NCBI GenBank assembly: GCA_002350615.1
Contig: DEFD01000028.1
Span: forward strand, 496,829 to 560,828
Direction: 5' to 3'
Source: Bacteroidales bacterium UBA2861
GTDB lineage: Bacteria; Bacteroidota; Bacteroidia; Bacteroidales; UBA932
Length of the DNA: 64,000 bases
The notes under the pieces: model-generated
Databases searched by the model: none
What the model saw: the letters and a program-made list of their open reading frames with translations, nothing else
What the model was told of the DNA's origin: nothing
Part shown: positions 52,301 to 59,703 of the stretch, one piece after another
Position numbering within the stretch: position 1 is the first letter of the stretch
Layout: every line of letters starts with the position of its first letter
Made by a program: the position numbers and the translations under genes

Positions 52301-53362
52301 AGCTTTGCCGGTTTTTCAAAGGATGATGTTCCAAGCTCAAGCAATAGTTCTACCGTTGTTTATGACGACGCGACTCTGACCTACTCTTGCGTGAATGGCA
52401 CCAGTGCTACCAAGGTTTATGAAGATGCACTTGCTGCAGGTGAATTGCCGGAAATCCTGGTAGGAAAGAGCGGAGGCTCGTTCACAATCAATGCAATTCC
52501 TACTGGTTGGGCAGAGAAGATGACACTCACTTTCAAGACAAACAAGAACAATCTGTCAGTGAGCTCTCCTACTGCCGGCGTGACAGTTGGAACGGCAACT
52601 TCGATTGCTGAGCAGTATCTTGTAGTTATTACAAATGACGGCCCTGTCGGTGCCTTCAATCTGGTGTTTACTGCCGGTGCAGACAACGCTCGTTTGGATG
52701 ATATTCATATTGTGGCAGGTGAAGTTAAAGTGCTCACCGCTCCTGTGGTGACAGCTACTGGTAACAATGATAACAAACAGGTATCTGTTTCCTGGGGTGC
52801 TGTTACGGGAGCTACAAGCTACGATGTAACATGCGGAACAAAAACACAGAGCGATGTTACAGGTACATCTGCCACATTTACGATGGATAGCTACGGTACT
52901 TTCAGCATCACTGTTACAGCAAAGGCTGCCAACAGTATTCCTGCAACCGGTGCCGCGACTGTAACTCTCACAGATCCCAGTTCATCAGCACCACAGCCGG
53001 TGACGGTTACTTTCACTGGTGAAAATTCTGGTGGTATGACGACCAGTCAGGCTGCTCAGACGGGAACCTTGAATGGAGTAACAATCAACATTTCCAATGG
53101 CGTTGTCAGCGGCTCGCAGATTAGAATTTACAAGAATCAGACAATAACAATCAGCGCTCCGACAGGCAAGACGCTCACAAGTGTTGAATTTACTTGCACT
53201 GCTAGTGGAGCAGCTCAGTATGGACCTGGCTGCTTCGCGTCCCACTCTGGCTACACATATAGCGGTACAAAGGGTACCTGGACGGGAAATGAGTCATCTC
53301 TCACTTTAACTGCAAGTTCGAATCAGGTGAGAGCTACTGAAATCAAGGTTACATATCAGTAA
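49313..53362 (+). CDS. Very large modular surface lipoprotein
   Basis: The 1349-residue product starts at ATG 49313, 3 nt after peptide 2; a second ATG at 49322 is possible. The lipobox is MALGSCAK. It has a fimbrillin-like N-terminus, DUF-like beta modules, a chitobiase-C-like domain near 706 (PTFSVEAGEVEAGTVVTIS, DIYYTTDGSIPTKDS), an OB-fold-like section near 790-895 (YTATEVLGIASTENDVYVAG, VGDEVIICGKIGQH) and two near-identical FN3-like repeats (VLTAPVVTAS and VLTAPVVTAT, about 245 residues apart). The last third is more AT-rich. It shares modules with the 45043 protein. No enzyme domain was seen. Confidence 0.75.
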   Translation: MSLMKKFMKIFVPVAAAAMALGSCAKENKAPSAAEAVRISVIASPEEAAPTTPATSSKTYIGTLEGVENSIIWGKGEYMYLYITSGGSTDITKSSSESADIWEGEGKAMFAFDATPAAGDNYLYQGIYPSSAVVESSNTDPANLKVSLPETQKPTAASYDPAAYIMVACPQDFKEVQTEWLAYFRRAVALNKWTLTGLENGVISVDIILPEGRNLAGRRYINLSTGESGEVYSGANAIKLSYDTALGAGEQTLWFTSWGLVLPAGQQLTIVAKTSAKSYSRTITAKEAGIIFKEGALNTLRVDMSSAAEEEIDSYAGKYLIAGIKDNKWQLMNPVVGDASYYPALATGIAADEANVDFETFAGVADIDNYIWSVDASDEAYTFRSNFTSKYLSYYGSSNNAYAVADPSASTLFFINSYDAATKVAEIESKDVAGRKLFFNSSQPRFAFYASAQAAVHLIPAVADERASVKLSFEEPAVELTTTNSGAFSGQAATSDPEVTAIEYSWDAEDAFGMLDEASGEVLLSGVEGSATITTTFAGDENYKPASASYTVTVIDASKSYYVKVTAEQTDWSGEYLIVYEENSVAWDGSIDNLDSTPNTFEVTISGGKIERTDATMGKAFFIDPMEGGYSILASNGKYIGRSAGSNGLETGSQPLLNVITWNNHPVITGEGGRTIGFNSASNQLKFRYLGNSEIELYIFDDKREKCATPTFSVEAGEVEAGTVVTISSTTEGADIYYTTDGSIPTKDSGTKGNSVTIDATTTLKAIAVKEGYKNSPVASAVYTVAGSGNDGTLQHPYTATEVLGIASTENDVYVAGTIKSITEVSTGYGNATYTITDNTSDALVYRGRFVANTAFTAADQIKVGDEVIICGKIGQHNNVSQLAQGNYIYSLNGITKVLTAPVVTASADDNTKVVTVSWDAVEGASVYDVVCGDKSANDITGTSTTITMDDFGTYNVSVTAKASDAFSATGTAVVTLIDPSASHTAVADGTVLFNESFAGFSKDDVPSSSNSSTVVYDDATLTYSCVNGTSATKVYEDALAAGELPEILVGKSGGSFTINAIPTGWAEKMTLTFKTNKNNLSVSSPTAGVTVGTATSIAEQYLVVITNDGPVGAFNLVFTAGADNARLDDIHIVAGEVKVLTAPVVTATGNNDNKQVSVSWGAVTGATSYDVTCGTKTQSDVTGTSATFTMDSYGTFSITVTAKAANSIPATGAATVTLTDPSSSAPQPVTVTFTGENSGGMTTSQAAQTGTLNGVTINISNGVVSGSQIRIYKNQTITISAPTGKTLTSVEFTCTASGAAQYGPGCFASHSGYTYSGTKGTWTGNESSLTLTASSNQVRATEIKVTYQ

Positions 53363-53377
53363 TAGGTATCTCTGTCT

Positions 53378-53468
53378 AATTGGGGAGGCGGTCCAATTTT
53401 TGGCACGTCTCCCCAATTTTTGGCCATTTTTGGGGGAGACGGTCCATCGAACGGCAGGTCTCCCCAGT
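53378..53468. repeat. GGGGAGAC double-hairpin repeat, copy 2
   Basis: Same two-hairpin layout as 25218-25308: ATTGGGGAG.. with GGCACGTCTCCCCAATTTT, a TGGCCATTTTT spacer, then GGGGGAGACGGTCCA with GGTCTCCCCA. It follows the lipoprotein gene by 16 nt. Confidence 0.8.
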
Positions 53469-53497
53469 TTGCGGCACCAATCTTCCGGGATAATTGC

Positions 53498-53505
53498 TAT
53501 TTTTG
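53498..53505 (+). promoter_or_regulatory. -7 promoter element of the first Big2 lipoprotein
   Basis: TATTTTTG, 38 nt before ATG 53544. Confidence 0.5.
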
Positions 53506-53543
53506 TGTGTTGTGTGGCCTTGAGCCAGATAAAGTGAAGAAGT

Positions 53544-55685
53544 ATGAAAAAACTATCAGTGATATCGAGGATTGCGGTCATGGCTATAGTAGCCGCCGTT
53601 GCTGTCTGTGCAGTTTCCTGCAGCAAGAAGATTGATGCTCAGAAAGATAAGTTCGTGAATCCGACAAAGGTGGATGTGGTACCTCCTACCGCGTCGCTGA
53701 TTCCGGGTGGAACGGTGGTGCTGACGGCAAGGGTGTTGCCGGCGGATGCCAGGCAGGCGGTGAACTGGAAGTCCAGCGATCCTGCGGTGGCGAGAGTGAA
53801 TGCCAACGGCGAAGTGACTGCCGTTGCGGTTGGTGTTGCTACAGTCAGAGCAGTCTGTGCAGAAGATTCAAAGCTCAGCAATCAATGCATCGTCTCAGTG
53901 GTTGAGGAGAATATACCTGTCCAGGATATAGCAATCTCCCCCGCTGAAGCGGTGATCGGTGTAGGTAGTACTCTGAATTTTTCTTACATCCTGACCCCGC
54001 CCAATGCCACCGATCATGATGTGGTGTGGACTTCCAGAGATGAAAGCATCATCACAGTGAGTTCTACCGGCCTCGTGACTGCAAAGGGCCGCGGAAACAC
54101 CACTGTTACCGTTGCCACGAAGGACGGCGCACATCACTCCAGCGCAGCCGTGCGCGTGGTCGAGCCCTTCGCATCTGTCAGCATCACTTATCCGTCGGGC
54201 ACTTATATCGATCTCACGGTCGGCGACGATGTCTCTATTCAGGCAAGCGGCTCCCCTTCATATGCCGACGACCGCCTGATTTATTCTTCTTCCGATGAAA
54301 GCATCGTCTCCGTGGATGCCTCTGGCGTTCTGCATGCCGTGAAGGCGTCTGCCAACTATGTGACCATCACCGTTGCTTCCGAGGCTAATCCCAAGATTTA
54401 TAAGAGATTCAATGCCTACGTGTATGACAAGCCCACGGGATTCAAGCTCTTGCATCGTCCGGAAGTGGAAAATTATTCTTCCAGTTTGGCTTTTGAAGAA
54501 CGCAGTTCCGAGTATATCGGCAAGGGACATACCCAGTTTTATCTGGTAGAAGTGCTCCCTTCCACCGCCAAGCAGGGGGCGTTCAGCGTGTCCACCAACA
54601 GTGCCATCCTCAGCGTAAGTAAAAGCGGTTCGGGATTCAGCGTGACGTCCACCGGCAGCAGCACGAGCACGAAATCGTCCAAGGTGTATGGAACAGTGAC
54701 CATCTCTTCGGCCGGTGTCAGCGAGGACTTCGATTTTTATATCAGTGTGTTCGATCCCTGGCTGCCGAAACCAGGCGATGGCCTCTATTATTACACCATC
54801 AACAACACCAAGACTCTTCATTTCTACGATTGTGGCTACCGTGGCAGGGAGATTTTCGAATCTTCTGTCGGCACCCCATTCAACCGCCTGGCTTCCGGGA
54901 AGGGATCGGTTTTCGCAATTATCGGATATATTGGGGATGAGCAACTCAGCGAAGATCCCCTGCTGAAGTCGAATTCCAAGAAATTGACGGGAATGTATTA
55001 CGCTCCGGCGGGGTACAAGCACGGAATCGCCATCCCGGTGAACACTTCCTACGTGCGTACCGTTTCCGGAGACTGGGCATCGTCCGGAGTGCGTTTCTCT
55101 TCGGATAAAGAGGACCTGACGACAGCGACGAGCCATTATCCAACATACAAGAGTAAGATAAGCGACTTCTCGATAATGAAGAATGCCGATCTGAACAATG
55201 AGCGCAAAACTGCGTTTACCAATACGCAGTTACTCATAGACTGGAACGACGACCGTGGCGGTTCATATGACGTGCTGCCCGCTTTCTTCCTGCATCCGGA
55301 CCACGACTGGTACTTCGGCATTTCCACGAATACCACCATCAATGCCGCATCCAAGGTAGGAATGTACATCCCGCTTACCCAGATGGCGACGAATACTCCC
55401 TGGTGCTTCGGAACCTGGGCGGACTACTCAATGATTTTTGCAGACATGCACGTGAATACTATGACCGTGATGGTTACCACAAAATTGTCGATTTTTGAGA
55501 ATGCCACCCAGTTCTTCACCGGCAGTGCGAAGAGTTACGCTCACGCCTACTGGTGCGCGCAGCAGGGCAGCGATAAGAACAGTGCGGTGGAATTTGAAAT
55601 CTCCGCCTCCGGCCAGCTGTCTACCGATAAGAGCAAGGATAAGGCGAGTGGCCGGGCAGATGTGTTGCCTGTGATGTATTATTGA
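53544..55685 (+). CDS. Big2-domain surface lipoprotein (first copy)
   Basis: The 713-residue lipoprotein has lipobox VCAVSCSK followed by KIDAQKDKFVNP, a stretch almost shared with the next gene. Two or three bacterial Ig-like (Big2) domains follow (VNWKSSDPAVARVNANGEVTAVAVG, VVWTSRDESIITVSSTGLVTAKG). The C-terminal 300 residues start LPKPGDGLYYYTINNTKTLHFYDCGYRG and end AHAYWCAQQ...ADVLPVMYY, and recall FISUMP-like surface domains. Function unknown; adhesion or surface binding is possible. Confidence 0.75.
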   Translation: MKKLSVISRIAVMAIVAAVAVCAVSCSKKIDAQKDKFVNPTKVDVVPPTASLIPGGTVVLTARVLPADARQAVNWKSSDPAVARVNANGEVTAVAVGVATVRAVCAEDSKLSNQCIVSVVEENIPVQDIAISPAEAVIGVGSTLNFSYILTPPNATDHDVVWTSRDESIITVSSTGLVTAKGRGNTTVTVATKDGAHHSSAAVRVVEPFASVSITYPSGTYIDLTVGDDVSIQASGSPSYADDRLIYSSSDESIVSVDASGVLHAVKASANYVTITVASEANPKIYKRFNAYVYDKPTGFKLLHRPEVENYSSSLAFEERSSEYIGKGHTQFYLVEVLPSTAKQGAFSVSTNSAILSVSKSGSGFSVTSTGSSTSTKSSKVYGTVTISSAGVSEDFDFYISVFDPWLPKPGDGLYYYTINNTKTLHFYDCGYRGREIFESSVGTPFNRLASGKGSVFAIIGYIGDEQLSEDPLLKSNSKKLTGMYYAPAGYKHGIAIPVNTSYVRTVSGDWASSGVRFSSDKEDLTTATSHYPTYKSKISDFSIMKNADLNNERKTAFTNTQLLIDWNDDRGGSYDVLPAFFLHPDHDWYFGISTNTTINAASKVGMYIPLTQMATNTPWCFGTWADYSMIFADMHVNTMTVMVTTKLSIFENATQFFTGSAKSYAHAYWCAQQGSDKNSAVEFEISASGQLSTDKSKDKASGRADVLPVMYY

Positions 55686-55720
55686 CGCAAGCCGCCCCAA
55701 TGGTATTTCAAAATAATGCT

Positions 55721-55728
55721 TACCTTTG
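55721..55728 (+). promoter_or_regulatory. -7 promoter element of the second Big2 lipoprotein
   Basis: TACCTTTG, 47 nt before ATG 55776. Confidence 0.6.
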
Positions 55729-55775
55729 TAGATATGCGGCTTTGGCCGAAAGCCTTTGAAATGCTATCAGACAAT

Positions 55776-57929
55776 ATGAAGAACGGTATATCAAAATTCC
55801 TGACGGGGGCGCTGGTGCTGCTTCCCCTTGTGTTCTCCGCAGCTTCCTGTGGTAAGAAGATCGACAATCAGAAAGATAAATTCGTGGCGGTGCAGGGCGT
55901 GGATATCTCGGCGAAGAGCCGTACGCTCACCATCGGGCAGTCGTTCCAACTCAACGCATCGGTGCGCCCGGCGAACGCCGACAATAAGAAGATTATTTGG
56001 AAGAGTTCCGTCGATACGGTTGCGTCCGTTTCTTCCAACGGTTTAGTGTCGGCCAAAAAAGAGGGGAATACCACGATAACCGCAGTGAGCGACGACAAAA
56101 GCAGCAAGTTCGCGACTTGCGAAATTACTGTTGTCAAGCAGGTTATCCCTATTACCGGCCTGTCGATAGAGAACGAAGAGATTGTGTTGGCCATAGGTTA
56201 CGGCGATTATGTGAAAGTGGATTTCCAGCCCCAGAATACCACGGAAACCAGCTGTGTGTATGAAATCGAAGACGAGTCAATCGCCACCGTGAGCGAAAAC
56301 GGTTATGTGCAAGGAGTTTCGAGAGGAGAAACGGTCCTGACCGTAAAGTCCGAAAACGGCAAATTCAGCGACACGGTTCCGGTGAAAGTCGTCCAGCCTT
56401 TTACTGACATCAAGCTTGTTTCGCCTTCAAAATCGGATGCGAATTACAATTCCAAGACACAAAAATTCGAATATACTGAAGGCGACGGTTTCCAGATCCA
56501 GGTAAAGGCCACGCCGGAGGGAGCAGACGATGTCGTGGAATACAGCTCCAGCGATGCCGGAGTGACTGTGAGCAGCAGCGGTTTCGTTTCGGTAATCAAA
56601 CGTCCTGCCCAGCCCTATACAGCCACCATTACCGCCACTACCGGAGCCCTGAAGAAATCGGTGTCCTTTGTCGTCTATGTGATTCCTAAGGCGGATGACC
56701 TCGATCTTTACGGAATTTCCAATTCCGTGGGATTCCCGGGTGATGCTTCCAGGACAAAAGGCTCAGAATGCATAGGCCTTGGAGTCACTCAGTTATGGTT
56801 CCTGCGTCCGGAGCCATCTGCCGCTACTATGACAAGCGCGGTAATCACCGGAAGTACAGGCTCCGCACAATTCAGTATAAAAGAGAGTGCCACATCATCG
56901 TCCGGGAAGATCTTCCAGCTCGAGGCGACACTGCCTTCCACATCAAGCGCAAGCTTCGGGACAGGCAACACCACGTCCTCAGTCACCATCAAGGCTGCAG
57001 GCGTGACCAAGACATTCTTTTTCCGTCACACGAAATACGACCCCTATAGGCCCAAGCCGGGCGACGGGCTGTTCTCGGCAAGCTCCTCTTCCACATATCT
57101 GTCTTTCTATGACTGCGGAGCTCGTGGAAACTTTATCTATGAGAACTCGGTGTCACTGTCTTACGGCTCTTCTGAGAAAGAGAGGATATTTGCTATCGTA
57201 GGCTATGTCGGCGACGAACATCTGACCCAGGATTCCAAGCTCAGCTCGTCTTCCTACAGCAAAAACGCAGCTCACGGTATCGCCATTCCGGCAAATGCCG
57301 ACAAACTGTATGTGATCAACGCTTCGAGCAACGGGTATGCGGACAATACCGGATGTATGTTCAGCGATGATGATGACAACTTGGAGGCTGACGGTGAACA
57401 TCTTGGGTGGAATTCCAGCAAACATACTGCACTGACAAACACGGAGTATCTCCTGGAGTACAACAATAGACGGGGAGACAGCCACGAGGTGATTCCCCTC
57501 TACTTTGTCCGTTCTGACGAGCAGTCCGGGAGCAGCCATCAGGAAATGAAGCGTTGGAATTTTGCTCAAAACTACAATTATGGTACTATCAACGCATATG
57601 CCAGGAGTGCCTACTTCGCATATGCAGGACATTCCAAGTGGTGCATCCCTACGAAGGCTGATTTCGCAGATGTCTTCAAAGGTTCTGAGAAGCTCAATGA
57701 CAAAGTGGATATCTTCTCGCACAGTCTCGACCTTCTCAACCCCTCAAGCAGCGGCAGCTATACTTACAGAGGAACTTACTGGCTCAGTCAGCAGTACGAT
57801 TCGAAGAATGGTGCGGCGGTAACCCTTGCTCCAACCGGGAATTGGTACACCGACGGTGCATTCAACGTGGTTCCCAAGACGAAGGACAAGGGCACCAAGT
57901 GCTACATCCTTCCGGTGCTGTATTTCTAG
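55776..57929 (+). CDS. Big2-domain surface lipoprotein (second copy)
   Basis: From ATG 55776 the 717-residue product has lipobox SAASCGK and the same KKIDNQKDKFVAV motif as its neighbour. Big2 domains (IIWKSSVDTVASVSSNGLVSAKK, CVYEIEDESIATVSENGYVQG) precede a C-terminal domain with PKPGDGLFSASSSSTYLSFYDCGARG, RGTYWLSQQYDSKNGAAV and KGTKCYILPVLYF. The two proteins share architecture along their length but differ by insertions, so the duplication is not recent. Upstream in-frame ATG 55716 would place the -7 element inside the coding region and is rejected. Confidence 0.78.
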   Translation: MKNGISKFLTGALVLLPLVFSAASCGKKIDNQKDKFVAVQGVDISAKSRTLTIGQSFQLNASVRPANADNKKIIWKSSVDTVASVSSNGLVSAKKEGNTTITAVSDDKSSKFATCEITVVKQVIPITGLSIENEEIVLAIGYGDYVKVDFQPQNTTETSCVYEIEDESIATVSENGYVQGVSRGETVLTVKSENGKFSDTVPVKVVQPFTDIKLVSPSKSDANYNSKTQKFEYTEGDGFQIQVKATPEGADDVVEYSSSDAGVTVSSSGFVSVIKRPAQPYTATITATTGALKKSVSFVVYVIPKADDLDLYGISNSVGFPGDASRTKGSECIGLGVTQLWFLRPEPSAATMTSAVITGSTGSAQFSIKESATSSSGKIFQLEATLPSTSSASFGTGNTTSSVTIKAAGVTKTFFFRHTKYDPYRPKPGDGLFSASSSSTYLSFYDCGARGNFIYENSVSLSYGSSEKERIFAIVGYVGDEHLTQDSKLSSSSYSKNAAHGIAIPANADKLYVINASSNGYADNTGCMFSDDDDNLEADGEHLGWNSSKHTALTNTEYLLEYNNRRGDSHEVIPLYFVRSDEQSGSSHQEMKRWNFAQNYNYGTINAYARSAYFAYAGHSKWCIPTKADFADVFKGSEKLNDKVDIFSHSLDLLNPSSSGSYTYRGTYWLSQQYDSKNGAAVTLAPTGNWYTDGAFNVVPKTKDKGTKCYILPVLYF

Positions 57930-57937
57930 TGCCCCTT

Positions 57938-57984
57938 GGAGCATAAAAAAGCCGGCCAATCATGACCGGTTTTTTTTATGCTCC
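57938..57984. terminator. Bidirectional terminator between convergent genes
   Basis: GGAGCATAAAAAAGCCGG (57938-57955) pairs with CCGGTTTTTTTTATGCTCC (57966-57984), giving a T tract on both strands. Confidence 0.85.
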
Positions 57985-57991
57985 GTGAAAA

Positions 57992-58996
57992 TCAACCAAC
58001 CTGCCAGTGGCCTCCCTTGTCGGGGCCGATGCGTTTGAGAACTCCTTCCGCTTTGAGGCGGGCGAGATGTTTCTCTATACCCTTGGTGGATATTCCTATG
58101 CTGCCGGCTAGATCGGCTGTTGTAAATGTAGGATGCTTGGAAAGCAGTCCGAGGATGATGTCGCGGGTTTTCGGCTTGCCGTCAGCGGCGGGAGCGGCTT
58201 TTGGTGCCTTGGCCGCAGGGGAAACCGTTTTTACTGCAGGGCTCTTCGCCACAGGGGGAACGATGCCTGTGGCCGGTGCCGCTTTGGCGGCAGTGTCCTT
58301 GGCAACGGGGGAAACGGCCTTTGCGGCAGGTTCCTTCTCCACCGGGGCAGCAGGTTTTTCGGCGGGCGCCTTGGTCGCCGTGGGGGTCGGGTGTGTGACC
58401 TGCACTGAATAATCCGAGCCCATGGCCTCGGCGGCATGGTTCACGAAAATGTCGGCGATATCTTCCCGAATGGCGGCTGCGAGCGTTTTGCGGTATTCTT
58501 TTTCGTCCGCCACGAAGGTGGGCTCCAGCCCGAAGTCCATCTGCACCTCATTCATCATCAGCCTGGCCATGATGTCGTTGAGAACCGGCCAGGGCTTGAT
58601 GGCGCTGATGCGGAAATGGGCCAGCCAGGCGATCTTGTATAATTGCTCTTTCGGAGTGGTGCGCACATGAAGACGGGCCTCGTTCACTTCGGAACACATT
58701 TTCTGCAGGGCCAACTCTTCGCGAATGCCGATGCTGCCGTCGAAACCTGAGTTCTTCAGCGCTATTGCAGCGATGCTCCTCAGTTTGAATATGCTCAGGA
58801 ATTCATGGGCGGAAGCCATTTTCTCCGCCTTCTCGTAGGCCTTTGCAAGGTCCAGAATCATAAGCTGTTCGGCTATCGTCTTCCCCTCAGAACTGACTCC
58901 TTCCTCCAGCAGCCGCTTTGTCTGCGCTATGTCCAGAGTTGCCCCCTCAAGGCGGGCGGAACGCGATATCAGTGTGTATAATTGATTTTTCTCCAT
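57992..58996 (-). CDS. Fic-like protein with degenerate active site and C-terminal winged helix
   Basis: From ATG 58996 the 334-residue protein has an inhibitory-helix-like SRSARLEGATLD near residue 11. A Fic-type helical fold follows, but the expected HPFxxGNGR motif reads KPWPVLNDIMAR (134-145): the catalytic His and the nucleotide-binding GNGR residues are absent. A long low-complexity Ala/Pro/Lys linker follows, then a winged helix-turn-helix (TFTTADLAGSIGISTKGIEKHLARLKAEGVLKRIG). AMPylation is unlikely; a DNA-binding regulator is more likely. Its promoter diverges from the HAD gene. Confidence 0.75.
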   Translation of the reverse strand: MEKNQLYTLISRSARLEGATLDIAQTKRLLEEGVSSEGKTIAEQLMILDLAKAYEKAEKMASAHEFLSIFKLRSIAAIALKNSGFDGSIGIREELALQKMCSEVNEARLHVRTTPKEQLYKIAWLAHFRISAIKPWPVLNDIMARLMMNEVQMDFGLEPTFVADEKEYRKTLAAAIREDIADIFVNHAAEAMGSDYSVQVTHPTPTATKAPAEKPAAPVEKEPAAKAVSPVAKDTAAKAAPATGIVPPVAKSPAVKTVSPAAKAPKAAPAADGKPKTRDIILGLLSKHPTFTTADLAGSIGISTKGIEKHLARLKAEGVLKRIGPDKGGHWQVG

Positions 58997-59010
58997 ACTT
59001 GTAGTTTCTG

Positions 59011-59018
59011 CAAATATA
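59011..59018 (-). promoter_or_regulatory. -7 promoter element of the Fic-like gene
   Basis: TATATTTG on the minus strand, 14 nt before ATG 58996. Confidence 0.65.
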
Positions 59019-59071
59019 ACGATTTTCTCCCTACTTATTATGATAGGGTGAAAAAATCGGGCAAGTATTGT

Positions 59072-59079
59072 TAAATTTG
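59072..59079 (+). promoter_or_regulatory. -7 promoter element of the HAD gene
   Basis: TAAATTTG, 8 nt before ATG 59088. Confidence 0.6.
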
Positions 59080-59087
59080 CATCTGAT

Positions 59088-59699
59088 ATGGGACATGTTA
59101 AAAACATAGTATTCGATTTCGGAGGTGTCTTCATCGACTGGAATCAGCATTATCTCTACGACAATTATTTCAAGGATCAGGCGGAGAGTGACTGGTTCTG
59201 CGCCAATGTCTGCAACATGGAATGGTGCGCTATGACGGATTCCGGAATAGGCATGCCAGAGGCGACCCGCAGGCTCATCGCAAAGTTCCCGGAGTATGCC
59301 GACGCCATCAATGCATGGAACGAGCGCTTCCTCGAGACATGCCGGGGCATAATGCCGGGCATGCTGGACCTGGTTCTGGAACTCAAAGCAAAGGGATACC
59401 ATCTTTACGGACTCACCAACTGGGCAGCGGAGACATGCGCTCAGACCCGTGCCAAGTATCATGAAATCTTCGATCCGCTTGACGGGCTTGTCGTGTCCGC
59501 GGAAGTAAAGGTGACCAAGCCGGATGCCCGTATCTTCCGCATTCTTATGGAGCGTTACGGCCTCAAGGCGGAGGAATGTGTTTTCATAGACGACGCCCAG
59601 AGGAATGTGGACGGTGCGCGCGCGGTGGGGATGGAGGCCCTGCTGTTCGAAGGTGCGGAGAAGCTCCGCGCGGATCTGGCAGATTTGTTATATTTGTAA
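59088..59699 (+). CDS. HAD-superfamily hydrolase
   Basis: The 203-residue protein is of the HAD-IA type. Motif I is VFDFGGVFID (nucleophile Asp, second acidic position replaced by Gly, as in the YihX-like/epoxide-hydrolase group), motif II YGLTNW, motif III Lys in KVTKPDARIF and motif IV VFIDDAQRNVDGA. It probably dephosphorylates small sugar-phosphates or nucleotides. The pepP promoter lies within its last codons. Confidence 0.88.
   Translation: MGHVKNIVFDFGGVFIDWNQHYLYDNYFKDQAESDWFCANVCNMEWCAMTDSGIGMPEATRRLIAKFPEYADAINAWNERFLETCRGIMPGMLDLVLELKAKGYHLYGLTNWAAETCAQTRAKYHEIFDPLDGLVVSAEVKVTKPDARIFRILMERYGLKAEECVFIDDAQRNVDGARAVGMEALLFEGAEKLRADLADLLYL
59689..59696 (+). promoter_or_regulatory. -7 promoter element of pepP inside the HAD gene end
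   Basis: TATATTTG, 7 nt before ATG 59704. Confidence 0.5.
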
Positions 59700-59703
59700 G
59701 GAT

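Noticed and set aside
57992..59134. Longer start of the Fic-like gene at 59134
   Set aside because: It would place the -7 element at 59011-59018 and the divergent HAD promoter inside the coding region.
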